Origin: UTCHB3 sp964371075
Lineage (GTDB): Bacteria > Bacteroidota > Ignavibacteria > Ignavibacteriales > Ignavibacteriaceae
Length of the DNA stretch: 64,000 nucleotides
Reading direction: 5' to 3'
Assembly: GCA_964371075.1 (NCBI GenBank)
Contig: CAYJKN010000001.1
Coordinates: 1,054,001-1,118,000, forward strand
Of this stretch, positions 17,490 to 26,626 are shown one piece after another (within the stretch, counting starts at the first letter, position 1; each line of letters opens with the position of its first letter). A model generated the notes under the pieces. That model made no database searches and had not been told where the DNA came from. It worked only from the letters and a program-made list of their open reading frames with translations. A program made the position numbers and the translations under genes.

Positions 17490-20400
17490 CTACTTCACAA
17501 TTGCGAATTTACCGATATGAACACCTGCCGCACCGGCATCTACATGGAAGATATACAAACCGGGAGCAGCCTCAAGATTATCCTTGGTTCTGAGGTCCCA
17601 TGGCACATATCCTTCAAGAATATTTCCGTCATGTTGAAGGGTCTGCACAAGTTCTCCCGTTATCGTATATATTCTAATCGAACAATTTGGAGGAAGATTC
17701 CTGAATTCCAGTCGTCTTTCACCTCTCCCTTGAACACCAAATCTCTGAGGTTCAAAAGATGCAGCTCCAACATAAGGATTGGGCACTACATACGGTTTTT
17801 TGTTGAATTCACTGTTTGCCAGATTTTGATCATATTTTTGTGCAATCGATCTGAAAGTGAATTCATCATCCCGGTTGAATGGTTTGTTGAGTATAAACAT
17901 ATACTCATCTCCAAGAGTTGGAGGTACAAGTGGTCCTCGCTGCCATTGTCCGGTTGTATCAAGTTTTATATTCCAGGTTGGAATTGCAACTGTTGGAGCT
18001 TTTGTCTGATAGGTTTCAATCTCAATATAATCATCGGGCTCATCAAGTGTCTTCGAGTTATTTTTATCGTAGAACTTAAAGTCATACTCAAGAACGGTTC
18101 CATCAGCTTTAATTCCGGTAACCTTAAACATTGCTTGCTTTGCCTGGAATCCGGGGAATGCTTTAGATGTGTCAAGTACCTGATTACTAAAAACAATTCT
18201 TAAGTCTTCAGGATACCCCGGTCTTTTAAGGTTAACAGGTCGAACCGCACTGTATCTTATGCCCAAAACTGAATTGGTTGAACTGCCTTCGATAAATCCG
18301 GTTTTTGTTGAATCAACTCTGAATGTATCAATGGTGGAGACAACGGGAAGAAGTCCAAATGCGGTTGGTCCCGAACCCAATCCCTTAAAATCAGACCCGA
18401 GTCTAAAAAGGGTGTCACCAGTTGTTTCATCAACCAGTCTGTAGAGTTCAGCTTTTACACTGTCATCCTGACTGATAAACGAAACCTTAAAAAGGTGATT
18501 TTCAGGCACTTCAGCTGGATTAACCACCATAACTTTCACTTCACCAAAACCATTTCCTTTGCTGTGTACAAGATTCTCGGTTGTTGCAGGTACATATCCC
18601 ATTGCATTGGGATTAGGAATTACTTCAACCACATTCTTTGGCAGTACAGTACCACCACGAAGAGTTTGCGTAACTGAATATGCATTCTCCGAAGGGAAAA
18701 GTTCAAGACTGTCTGATCCTTTGTCATAAGCAACAACTGCATAATAATATTTTTGACCATTCACTACCGTGGTATCTTTGAAAGTATGTTTGATACCTGT
18801 GTCATCACCAAGATAATAAGCAACACCTTTAACAGTGGTTGCGGAATATCCCAGGACACCGTTTTTTAGATCAAACTGTGCAAGAGTTTTACCAAACGGC
18901 ATCGGTTCAGTACCGGTTCCACTATAAATGGTTTTAATGTCATTAAAATTGGGATCAGTGCTTCTGTAAATCTTATAACCTTCAAAATCGTTTTCGCTGG
19001 TTACAGGATCAAAAGCTCTTTCTGCAGCTTCATCCCATGACAAAGTAACATATCCATCCCCTGCAAAAGCAGTGGTGGTTGGGGTTGGAGGTGGAACCGC
19101 AAACTGATAGTTGGCTTTATAAATTTTTCCAACTATCTTAACATTGTTTTTAAGTTCACGAAGGTCTCTGCCAAATGCGAGAGCAAGGCTGAATCTTTCG
19201 GTTTTTCCTGCCGGGAGTTTAAAAGGTCCTGAAGCAAAAAGGAAACCGATATTGAGGTTTGTTCTTGTGATGGCAGCATCAAATGAAGAGTCGGTGCTTG
19301 AGAAATTTTTGTATAACCTCTCTGGCCATCCTCTTCCATCATCGTAGAAAACGATATTATCAGTCTGTCCACCACCGGCAGGATCGTTGATCCTGTTAAA
19401 TTTAAAGCCGGTTAAACCAACCTGATCCGATTCATCAACGTCCACTTTATCAAATCCAGGTTCACCATTGGATGGTATTCCGTCATTTTCACCTGCATCG
19501 TTGGTGCCAAAAACACCATCTTCGCCGGTATCGTTAAAATCAGCGACCCAATCCATATCCTCATCACCTGTCCACCAGATACCTCTTTTATAGGCGGGTC
19601 TGCTTTCGAGAACACCATAGGTAGCTTGAAAATCAGCGATAACATAATTGGCTGTTGCGTAATTGCGGATGTTATCCTGTCCGGTGATCAAAGTCCCCGG
19701 GCCACTGTCTCTTTTTTCATCCCTGATGCCGTCTTTGTCGTTATCAAGTCCATCATACTGGTTACCGGGGGTTTCGAGATAAGAATATCCGAGGTATCCG
19801 GTTGGACCCTTAACACCATTTCCATAAAAATCCCAGGTATAGACGAGGTTTATTCCCTCTTCTTTGGTGAAATAAGCGTTGTCATCATCAGATTCAGGAT
19901 AGGGATCTTTTCCTTTACCGGAACCACCTACACCGGAATCCATATAAAGTCCAAAGATTATATTGTCATTATAATCGGTGGTTCCTTCATTGGTGATATC
20001 ATAATGGAAAAAGAGAACATCGGAAGCCTGGGGATTATTCCACTGGAAACCTCGCTGTTCAATCCTGAGACCAAGTCCTCTGCGGGTGCGGTCACGACTG
20101 TCGGGATAAAAATCCCATGCATCATAAAAGTTATCATCGAGAACGACAAAACTTTCCTGCATTTCGAGTTTAGGAACCTTTCCAAAGTAGCCGTTCCATG
20201 ATCCTGCCCAACCCGGATCGGTAACATCATCCAGTTTATTTTGCCACTTATTTGGCCAGGTCCTTGGATCATTTGAAAGAGCTACCGATCTACCCACATT
20301 TATTGTTGGATCATCCTGATGATATCCCGGGCGGGGTTCATAACGCATCGTTTTTCCGGTCAAGGGACTTTGAGTCTGCCTTTCCCTGTAACCCGACTGC

Positions 20401-20735
20401 ATCATGTAACCAATTTTTCCGTTTTCCTGCATAATTTTTGCAAGAACAAAGGGTGTGATACCATCAGTATAGTTCTCGCCCGATCCCTTGGGAATCTCAA
20501 CCGAATGAAAAACGGTTAAATCAACTTTTAACGGATCAGGGGGATAATCACCCACCATCCCGTAATTGTAAAATCGGGTACGAATGTTGTTAAAATCGTG
20601 CTCACCCATTCTTTCAGCATCTATTCTGCCTCTGAGTTCGGGGGGCACCTGTGCATAAATCAGACCGGGAAAAATGGTGAACAATATCACCAGCATCACG
20701 GTTTTAACTCTGATATCAGGTTTTTTGAAATTCAT
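17490..20735 (-). CDS. Large exported surface protein with variant T9SS C-terminal domain, partner of the TonB receptor
   Basis: I start at the ATG at 20735, which has a perfect GGAGG 8 bases upstream. The frame extends to an ATG at 20759, but that one lacks a site. A signal peptide ends IYAQ. Residues ~95-560 form an unrecognised beta-rich domain with acidic, Ca-binding-like segments (DGLDNDKDGIRDE, DEDMDWVADFNDTGEDG). A fibronectin type III-like domain lies at ~565-700. The C-terminus (VVPNPYVGAASFEPQRF, APGLYIFHVDA, GKFAIVK) is a divergent T9SS-type sorting domain. It sits between a TonB receptor (26 bp upstream) and a PorV-like gene (12 bp downstream). There is no SusD gene, so this protein is the best candidate for the surface glycan-binding lid or cargo partner. 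That role is inferred from position only. Confidence 0.7.
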   Translation of the reverse strand: MNFKKPDIRVKTVMLVILFTIFPGLIYAQVPPELRGRIDAERMGEHDFNNIRTRFYNYGMVGDYPPDPLKVDLTVFHSVEIPKGSGENYTDGITPFVLAKIMQENGKIGYMMQSGYRERQTQSPLTGKTMRYEPRPGYHQDDPTINVGRSVALSNDPRTWPNKWQNKLDDVTDPGWAGSWNGYFGKVPKLEMQESFVVLDDNFYDAWDFYPDSRDRTRRGLGLRIEQRGFQWNNPQASDVLFFHYDITNEGTTDYNDNIIFGLYMDSGVGGSGKGKDPYPESDDDNAYFTKEEGINLVYTWDFYGNGVKGPTGYLGYSYLETPGNQYDGLDNDKDGIRDEKRDSGPGTLITGQDNIRNYATANYVIADFQATYGVLESRPAYKRGIWWTGDEDMDWVADFNDTGEDGVFGTNDAGENDGIPSNGEPGFDKVDVDESDQVGLTGFKFNRINDPAGGGQTDNIVFYDDGRGWPERLYKNFSSTDSSFDAAITRTNLNIGFLFASGPFKLPAGKTERFSLALAFGRDLRELKNNVKIVGKIYKANYQFAVPPPTPTTTAFAGDGYVTLSWDEAAERAFDPVTSENDFEGYKIYRSTDPNFNDIKTIYSGTGTEPMPFGKTLAQFDLKNGVLGYSATTVKGVAYYLGDDTGIKHTFKDTTVVNGQKYYYAVVAYDKGSDSLELFPSENAYSVTQTLRGGTVLPKNVVEVIPNPNAMGYVPATTENLVHSKGNGFGEVKVMVVNPAEVPENHLFKVSFISQDDSVKAELYRLVDETTGDTLFRLGSDFKGLGSGPTAFGLLPVVSTIDTFRVDSTKTGFIEGSSTNSVLGIRYSAVRPVNLKRPGYPEDLRIVFSNQVLDTSKAFPGFQAKQAMFKVTGIKADGTVLEYDFKFYDKNNSKTLDEPDDYIEIETYQTKAPTVAIPTWNIKLDTTGQWQRGPLVPPTLGDEYMFILNKPFNRDDEFTFRSIAQKYDQNLANSEFNKKPYVVPNPYVGAASFEPQRFGVQGRGERRLEFRNLPPNCSIRIYTITGELVQTLQHDGNILEGYVPWDLRTKDNLEAAPGLYIFHVDAGAAGVHIGKFAIVK

Positions 20736-20761
20736 TTTAAGACCTCCACATTTCGGCATGG

Positions 20762-23422
20762 TTATTTACTCCTGAAAGAAATACCAATTTCAATTTTTCT
20801 TGGTTCATAATATCTGCCCGGGTTCTGAAGTGAAGCCCTGTCGGCAAATGCATTAACTGAATAGTCGGGACTTCCCGTGTTTGCAAATACAAATCCATTA
20901 ACAAAATTGGTGTTAAGAACATTTGTCGCTCTGGCAAAGATCGCCAGGTTAATAAAAGAAAGTTCAAAATACTTCTCAGCTCTTAAATCGAGCAGTACAA
21001 AACCGTCTTTTTGTCCCGAATTGGTTTCGAGATCAGCGTTAAATCCTGTTCCAATTGAAGGAGTATAAGGCATTCCGCTACCAAACCTTAAAATTGCGGA
21101 GACAGTAAAATCGGAAGGCTGGATGTAGATTGCCGTGAAATTAAGTGTGTGCCTCTGATCCCATCCAAAAGGAACATCGCGTGGTCTGGGGTCTTTACCT
21201 GCAGCAGCTCTGTTTGCCGTTTCATACGGATCACTTGCGTTTCCTCTCGCCCACTGCATTGTGTAATCCACTGATGCAGTTATTGGTCCCAGTTTTCTCA
21301 TTTCAAATGCGAGTGTAAAACCATACACAGAACCAAAGTCAATATTTGTCATTCTTGGATAATCAGCCGCAGCATAAGTTGAGATAAATTCGGCACCGAG
21401 CAAATCTCTGATATCTTTGTAGAAGACAGTAACTTCGCCACCAAAAACTTCGCTAAAAGCCTGCTTTAATCCACCTTCATATTGAACGGTGAGTTGTGGT
21501 TTAAGATCTGGATTTCCCATCGTTCCATAAGAAATTCCACCATCCTGAAGGTCTTTCAAAATTGTGTAATTGGAATTGGAATAAAGGTCTGATAATCCCG
21601 GCATCTGGTAAAAATGTCCATAAGCAAAATAAACGGAAGACATCGCAGTAAGCGGGAAACTGAAACCAAGTCGTGGTGCAATTGCAAATTTTGCTGTGGT
21701 TGGTTTTAAAACTGACTGAGGAGCACCCGTGATCGAGTTTGCTGGATTTGCAGGATCACTTGGCACTTCAGCATTGGCATCGTAATATTCAAGTCTTACT
21801 CCACCTCTTACAACAAGGTCGCCGAGTTCGAGTCTGTCCTGAAGATAAAATGCGTATTGTTTAGGGAAATATCGGTCAATTCTTGGATCGTTAATCAGAA
21901 CTGGTTTATCTTTTGCGACAAGTGTGGCAACACCATCAACAATGGTTGTCTGCAGAAATCCGGGTGATCCAAACTGGATGTCTGAAATCTGTCCCTCAAA
22001 TCCTGCTTCAATCATGTTTGTTCTGTTAAGCTGCCAGGTAAAATCGCCTTTAGCAATTATGCTGTTGGTTTTTTGGATGTATCTGCCAAGATCAACACCC
22101 TGGACAATTGCACCAAGTTCGTAGTTGTTATCACTTTTGAACTCACCTGCAGCAATATACCGGGGATCAAAAACCGATTCATACATGTAAGATTTATAAT
22201 CGAAATAGTTCTGACGAACACTCAATTTATAAAACATCGATGAGGACAGAGTATGTGTAAAATCAAGTCCGTGTGAAATCGATGAAGTGTTGTTTGGTTT
22301 GTTACCGTCAGGATTGAGGCGTAAACCATAGTTATAATAGTAACTCTCAATCGAATTCATTATCGCTTGATAACTGATATTAATGTTATTCAGAGAGGTG
22401 TTTGTGAGTTTAAATTGCCCGCTCCACTCCCTTGTTGTATTCATCGGAACAAGTTCATTATCACCAGTAGGATTAAATACTTTTCCTTCAAGGTCATTCC
22501 TGTCGGTAGGTAAAAATCTTCTGGTTCCATAAAGATATCCGTCACCGGCATATCGCCTGCCTGAAATGAGGAATGTGGTTTGAGGAAGATAGGTTGGACC
22601 TGAAAGGGTTAACTGATAATTCTGTATTCCGAGAGGGCGAAGTTTGTCAACATTTGGATAACGATCACTATCAGTTGTATAATAACTTCCACCGTAAAAC
22701 TCTCCTGAGTACTCAAACTTGTCACTTCCCGTTCTGAGAACTGCGTTTACAACACCTGACATCGCCTGACCATATTTTGCATCAAAGGTACCGGAGATAA
22801 CCTGCACTTCCTGCAATACCGATTTGTCAAGCAACAGAGTTGAAGAGTTGTTGAATGGATTGTTTATTGAAACACCGTCAACCTGATACTGTACTTCACC
22901 AAGTCTGCCGCCTCTAAAGTGACCATCAACCACACCTGCCTGCAAATTAACAATCTGACCCAGATCCTGCACAGGTAAAAGGTCAATTTCCTCTTTTGAA
23001 ACATTCACCACAGAAGACGTTTGATTAAACTCAACCAATGGTTTATCTGCAGTTACAACAACTGTTTCAGTGATGAAAGAAGTACTCTGTAGAACTACAT
23101 CAATTTTGGTTGTCTGATCAGTGGAAATTGAAATTGATTCAATTTTTTTCGACTGAAAACCGGTATATCTAAACTCGGCAGAATATGTACCTGCTCGCAT
23201 GTTTAAAACTGCATAATATCCGTCATAGTCAGTGACTGCCCCTTTATTGGTCCCTTCAATAATGATCGTGGCGCCTATCAGTGCCTGACCATTTTCATCG
23301 GTAACCCTGCCTGCCATCTTTCCGGCTGTTTGTGACATCAACTCTGATGAGAGCAGAACAATAAAGAAAAATAAAAAGATCAGAACCGGAATCTTTTGAA
23401 AATTGTAACCGGTTTTTTTCAT
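20762..23422 (-). CDS. TonB-dependent outer-membrane receptor with CarboxypepD_reg-like N-terminal domain
   Basis: The protein has 886 residues. After the signal peptide, residues ~35-120 form the carboxypeptidase-regulatory-like domain (MAGRVTDENGQALIGATIII, LNMRAGTYSAEFRYTGFQSK). A plug follows (~135-240: VNVSKEEIDLLPVQDLGQIV, GRLGEVQYQVDGVSINNPF), then a 22-strand-type barrel to the aromatic C-terminus. It imports ligands across the outer membrane using TonB energy. In this locus the likely cargo is a gluco-oligosaccharide. It resembles SusC-like receptors in layout but has no SusD beside it. The start is supported by GGAG six bases upstream. It heads the operon TonB receptor, 1089-residue protein, PorV-like, and is preceded by two strong stem-loops. 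Confidence 0.92.
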   Translation of the reverse strand: MKKTGYNFQKIPVLIFLFFFIVLLSSELMSQTAGKMAGRVTDENGQALIGATIIIEGTNKGAVTDYDGYYAVLNMRAGTYSAEFRYTGFQSKKIESISISTDQTTKIDVVLQSTSFITETVVVTADKPLVEFNQTSSVVNVSKEEIDLLPVQDLGQIVNLQAGVVDGHFRGGRLGEVQYQVDGVSINNPFNNSSTLLLDKSVLQEVQVISGTFDAKYGQAMSGVVNAVLRTGSDKFEYSGEFYGGSYYTTDSDRYPNVDKLRPLGIQNYQLTLSGPTYLPQTTFLISGRRYAGDGYLYGTRRFLPTDRNDLEGKVFNPTGDNELVPMNTTREWSGQFKLTNTSLNNINISYQAIMNSIESYYYNYGLRLNPDGNKPNNTSSISHGLDFTHTLSSSMFYKLSVRQNYFDYKSYMYESVFDPRYIAAGEFKSDNNYELGAIVQGVDLGRYIQKTNSIIAKGDFTWQLNRTNMIEAGFEGQISDIQFGSPGFLQTTIVDGVATLVAKDKPVLINDPRIDRYFPKQYAFYLQDRLELGDLVVRGGVRLEYYDANAEVPSDPANPANSITGAPQSVLKPTTAKFAIAPRLGFSFPLTAMSSVYFAYGHFYQMPGLSDLYSNSNYTILKDLQDGGISYGTMGNPDLKPQLTVQYEGGLKQAFSEVFGGEVTVFYKDIRDLLGAEFISTYAAADYPRMTNIDFGSVYGFTLAFEMRKLGPITASVDYTMQWARGNASDPYETANRAAAGKDPRPRDVPFGWDQRHTLNFTAIYIQPSDFTVSAILRFGSGMPYTPSIGTGFNADLETNSGQKDGFVLLDLRAEKYFELSFINLAIFARATNVLNTNFVNGFVFANTGSPDYSVNAFADRASLQNPGRYYEPRKIEIGISFRSK

Positions 23423-23474
23423 GCTTACTCCAGTATGTATGTTGTTTGGAGAATTTGAATAGTGACAAGTAAAA

Positions 23475-23506
23475 TTTTACCGGTTATTCTTAAATAAGCG
23501 GTAAAA
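23475..23506 (-). promoter_or_regulatory. Long inverted repeat upstream of the TonB receptor gene
   Basis: The arms TTTTACCGGTTATT and AATAAGCGGTAAAA (13 of 14 pair) flank a 4-base loop. It ends 53 bp upstream of the receptor start codon. On the minus strand it ends in UUUU and could act as terminator or attenuator. The near-palindrome with a CCGG core could equally be an operator. Confidence 0.6.
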
Positions 23507-23521
23507 GTTACCAATAAACCA

Positions 23522-23553
23522 ATGACGAGTGACCCTTAATTGTCACCCGTCAT
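23522..23553 (-). terminator. Stem-loop after the CBM9-like gene
   Basis: The 12-bp stem ATGACGAGTGAC/GTCACCCGTCAT has one G-U wobble in RNA and an 8-base loop. It starts 22 bp after the stop codon of the gene at 23575. No U-tract follows directly, so it may be an mRNA-stabilising or processing hairpin, or work with the next hairpin at 23475. Confidence 0.55.
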
Positions 23554-23574
23554 CAGAAAATCATCACTAAAATA

Positions 23575-25461
23575 TTATTTCATTAATATCATTTTGCCTG
23601 TAGCTGAGGAAACAGCACCATCAAAGGCATTTTTTAATGAAATTTTATAGAGATAAATACCCGAGGTTAATCCTGAAGCATCAAAATTTACCTCTTGCGC
23701 ACCGGCTACAGCATATACAACTTTTGTTGTAACAAGCTGACCCAATGTGTTGTAAACTACAACTTCAACCTGACCTGTTTGTGGTATCGCAAATTTGATC
23801 TTTGTTGAAGGATTAAATGGATTTGGGAAGTTACCATAAAGCTCAATTGAAGAAGGAAGAGCCGAAAGTTCATCTTCAACGCCTGTAACACCGTCATTAC
23901 TCAAATATACCCATGCAAGTGCAGGGCCGCCGCCATGTTCTCTCATAAACCATGTTCTGGTTCCATAATTAAGAGCAGGATCGGTGAATGAGTCGCCGTC
24001 ATATTGAACTGTTCCAAAGAAGAGATTCCTGTCACCAAGATCGGCAGGATAGCCGAGAATTGTGGTTAACTGGATTTTTCCTTCAACTATATATCCTTCA
24101 TCAACATCATTATTGTTGTTGATTGTTGAAGCTCCTTTTAGGGTAAAGGCATATGCCGACTGTGATGAATCAAGCAGTGTCTGCATATAATCACCGGGTT
24201 TTAGTGCACCGGTTGAATCAAACGAAAGTCTGAGCATTCTTGCTTCAAGAGCATTGTCAGAGGCACGCGAATCACGATCCATAACGATTATTGCCAGACC
24301 ATCAACAGCATCAAACAGGGAGGTTCCCTGGATTAATTGATCGTTAAAATCAGCACCAAAATAAAGGAATCCATCTCTGTGGAAATATTTAACCTTTACA
24401 TATCCGGGATCAACCACTGGTGGTCTAACGCCGGGTGTTATATCAGGCTGATACTGACCACTCTGATAAGGTCCAATTCCGGGGTAAGCTGCACGACCAA
24501 CGGTGTCATCCCATGCAATTACGAGGTCTTGTGCACCTGTCCAAACTTCTTCATCCAATACACCATCTATTACAGGAGCTGGTTTGTTTGCACCATTGTA
24601 AAAAGTGTATTCAACAGGAGGAATTGGAGGATTGGTTGTATTAACGGTTACATCAGGTCGGGCATAAATTCTTGCGGCATTTGCTCCATTTGCATTACCC
24701 CAAGGGTATTGGAAATATGCTCTTGCAGTGCTGATTCTTGAAGGTGTGGTTCCGTGAACCCAATCACAATCCCAAATAGAGAAATTTAATTGGACCACAT
24801 CACCTGCTGCTTGTGTAATGTTATAACCCAAAAGCGCAACATCCATTCTCATTTCAACTTCCCAACCTTGATCCGGACTTGTGTCGTCGCAAGATACTCC
24901 GCCTATTGTTCTGTATCCTGCATCCCAGGCAGCTCTTTGTTCGGGGGTTCTGGTTGTGTCGTTAAAATTGCCGTATCTACCTACAAAACGGGGAGGTGTT
25001 CCTGGTTGGATATACTGAGGAACATTAAGATACCACCAGGTATAGAAAAACTCTACGGCCGGTAATGGTCTGTTTGGACTTGCTTTATCTCTGATGTTCA
25101 TCAGGATTCCATCCCATCTTGCCCATTCAGCGATACCGCCCACTGAGGAATCCGGCATCCTGAAACCAAGATAGAGGTAATTGTCTTTTACAAGAAACTT
25201 TACAGTTGCCCGGATTGGATCAAAAATGGAATTTTCGTTAAATTCAGATCCCCATCCACTGGTAGGGAGAGCACCCGGTTGACCATAAATTACTTGTATC
25301 GAATCGGCTAATGCCCAGTCGGCTTCATTCATATTACCATCAAGGGTGATAGTGCCTAAAGCATTTTTTGCCCATAATGCATCCTCGCGGACAACATTCT
25401 GAGCGTGTGATAAGTTAACTGCAAAAAGAAGAATGAACAAGGTTGATAACACTCGTTTCAT
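23575..25461 (-). CDS. Secreted protein with two CBM9/DOMON-like domains and T9SS sorting domain
   Basis: The protein has 628 residues, with a signal peptide ending SHAQ. Two carbohydrate-binding module family 9-like domains open with the usual phrase: ITLDGNMNEADWALADSI (~35-275) and PVIDGVLDEEVWTGAQDL (~292-525). The C-terminal ~85 residues are a T9SS type A sorting domain (NFPNPFNPSTKIKF, TSGIYLYKISLKN). No catalytic domain is visible, so it is probably a surface glycan-binding protein that feeds the receptor encoded next. A very strong GGGAGG ribosome site precedes the ATG. It follows lacI by 49 bp on the same strand, consistent with regulator and binding protein sharing a transcript. Confidence 0.86.
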   Translation of the reverse strand: MKRVLSTLFILLFAVNLSHAQNVVREDALWAKNALGTITLDGNMNEADWALADSIQVIYGQPGALPTSGWGSEFNENSIFDPIRATVKFLVKDNYLYLGFRMPDSSVGGIAEWARWDGILMNIRDKASPNRPLPAVEFFYTWWYLNVPQYIQPGTPPRFVGRYGNFNDTTRTPEQRAAWDAGYRTIGGVSCDDTSPDQGWEVEMRMDVALLGYNITQAAGDVVQLNFSIWDCDWVHGTTPSRISTARAYFQYPWGNANGANAARIYARPDVTVNTTNPPIPPVEYTFYNGANKPAPVIDGVLDEEVWTGAQDLVIAWDDTVGRAAYPGIGPYQSGQYQPDITPGVRPPVVDPGYVKVKYFHRDGFLYFGADFNDQLIQGTSLFDAVDGLAIIVMDRDSRASDNALEARMLRLSFDSTGALKPGDYMQTLLDSSQSAYAFTLKGASTINNNNDVDEGYIVEGKIQLTTILGYPADLGDRNLFFGTVQYDGDSFTDPALNYGTRTWFMREHGGGPALAWVYLSNDGVTGVEDELSALPSSIELYGNFPNPFNPSTKIKFAIPQTGQVEVVVYNTLGQLVTTKVVYAVAGAQEVNFDASGLTSGIYLYKISLKNAFDGAVSSATGKMILMK

Positions 25462-25510
25462 CTTTTCCTCCCGTGGATTAATGATTGATTATTTGATTTA
25501 GAAAACTGTT

Positions 25511-26545
25511 TTAAAATAAGGGTGACGGATTCTGTACAAAACAGCCGCACGACCCTCCAATTATCAACCCTGTTGATAATTTTTCATGATAAGCATCAAG
25601 TGGATTAACCTCACCACTAATAACTTTCAACAAATACCTTACAGCTTTGCCTCCAAGCTCTTCTATTGGTGCATGAACGGTGGTTAATCTTGGGGATAAA
25701 AGTCTGCTTAAATAGATATCATCAAAACCTGTAACAGCAATGTCATCAGGAATTTTTACTCGCATAACTTTTGCAGCTTCATAAATACCAAGAGCCATCA
25801 TGTCATTGGCTGCAAAAACTGCCCTTGGTTTGTCAGCAAGAGTCATAAGCCGTAAAAAACCGTAATACCCCGAACGAACACTAAAATCGCCATTAACTTC
25901 CCAACCCGGATTTCTGTCAAGCCCGTGTTTTGCCAGTGAATCGCAGTAACCGAGATATCTTTCCTCTGCATCACAATTGTCCTTGGGTCCTTTTAGAATG
26001 GCAATTTTTGTGTAGCCATGTTCTATCAGATGGTCAACATTTGCAACTGTCCCCTGATAATTATCAATGCTGATGCTGATCGCTTTATCGATATCGTTTA
26101 ATGCATTAATGAGCACAACAGGTCTTTTGCTTTTTGCAATTATCTCGGGCACTTCTTTGTGGATCTGTGGTGCCATCATGATAACTCCGTCAACCCTGCC
26201 GCTCGACATAAAATCGATCAGAGTTTCAACGGCATTTCTTTGACTGTGTGAACTCGCCACAATTATAAATTTATTCCACCTGTGGGCTTCTTCATCAATT
26301 CCGTGTATAATATCTGTGAAAAACTCACCACTTAAATCGGGAAGTATAACGCCTATAGTATCGGTCATACTTGTTGAAAGTCCTCTTGCAAGGGGACTCG
26401 GTTTATAATCGATCTCGTTGGCGATCCGTAAAATTCTACTTTTCGTTTCAGTTCTGATCGATTTACTGTCGTTGAATGCACGCGACACCGTCGCAATAGA
26501 AACCCCGGCAAGTTTTGCCAGTTCGTGAATGTTTTTTCGTGTCAT
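25511..26545 (-). CDS. LacI/GalR-family transcriptional regulator
   Basis: Of 344 residues, 1-58 are the LacI helix-turn-helix with hinge (IHELAKLAGVSIATVSRAFN, YKPSPLARGL). A periplasmic-binding-protein-like effector domain follows (TIGVILPDLSGEFFTDIIHG, AVFAANDMMALGIYEAAKVM, VTGFDDIYLSRLLSPRLTTV). It is expected to repress local sugar genes until bound by a mono- or oligosaccharide. It sits between the ABC importer genes and the CBM9-like gene on the same strand. Candidate operators with the usual LacI-type centre lie at 36726-36739. The perfect inverted repeat at 26573-26597 just upstream may be an autoregulatory site or a terminator. Confidence 0.93.
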   Translation of the reverse strand: MTRKNIHELAKLAGVSIATVSRAFNDSKSIRTETKSRILRIANEIDYKPSPLARGLSTSMTDTIGVILPDLSGEFFTDIIHGIDEEAHRWNKFIIVASSHSQRNAVETLIDFMSSGRVDGVIMMAPQIHKEVPEIIAKSKRPVVLINALNDIDKAISISIDNYQGTVANVDHLIEHGYTKIAILKGPKDNCDAEERYLGYCDSLAKHGLDRNPGWEVNGDFSVRSGYYGFLRLMTLADKPRAVFAANDMMALGIYEAAKVMRVKIPDDIAVTGFDDIYLSRLLSPRLTTVHAPIEELGGKAVRYLLKVISGEVNPLDAYHEKLSTGLIIGGSCGCFVQNPSPLF

Positions 26546-26572
26546 TTCAGTTTGTCATATAATCTTTAAAAT

Positions 26573-26597
26573 GGAATAAAAACTCAGTTTTTATTCC
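26573..26597 (-). promoter_or_regulatory. Perfect inverted repeat between malG-like gene and lacI
   Basis: The 11-bp arms GGAATAAAAAC/GTTTTTATTCC have a 3-base loop. The repeat lies 30 bp after the permease stop and 28 bp before the lacI start. On the minus strand it is followed by AUUUU, so a weak terminator of the importer operon or a lacI operator are both possible. Confidence 0.6.
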
Positions 26598-26626
26598 GCT
26601 GACTTTCAATTTTGTAATAAAAGCCC

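Noticed and set aside
19626..20201. 191-residue frame antisense to the 1089-residue surface protein
   Set aside because: It is a shadow frame; the opposite strand has a signal peptide, a GGAGG site and a coherent domain order.
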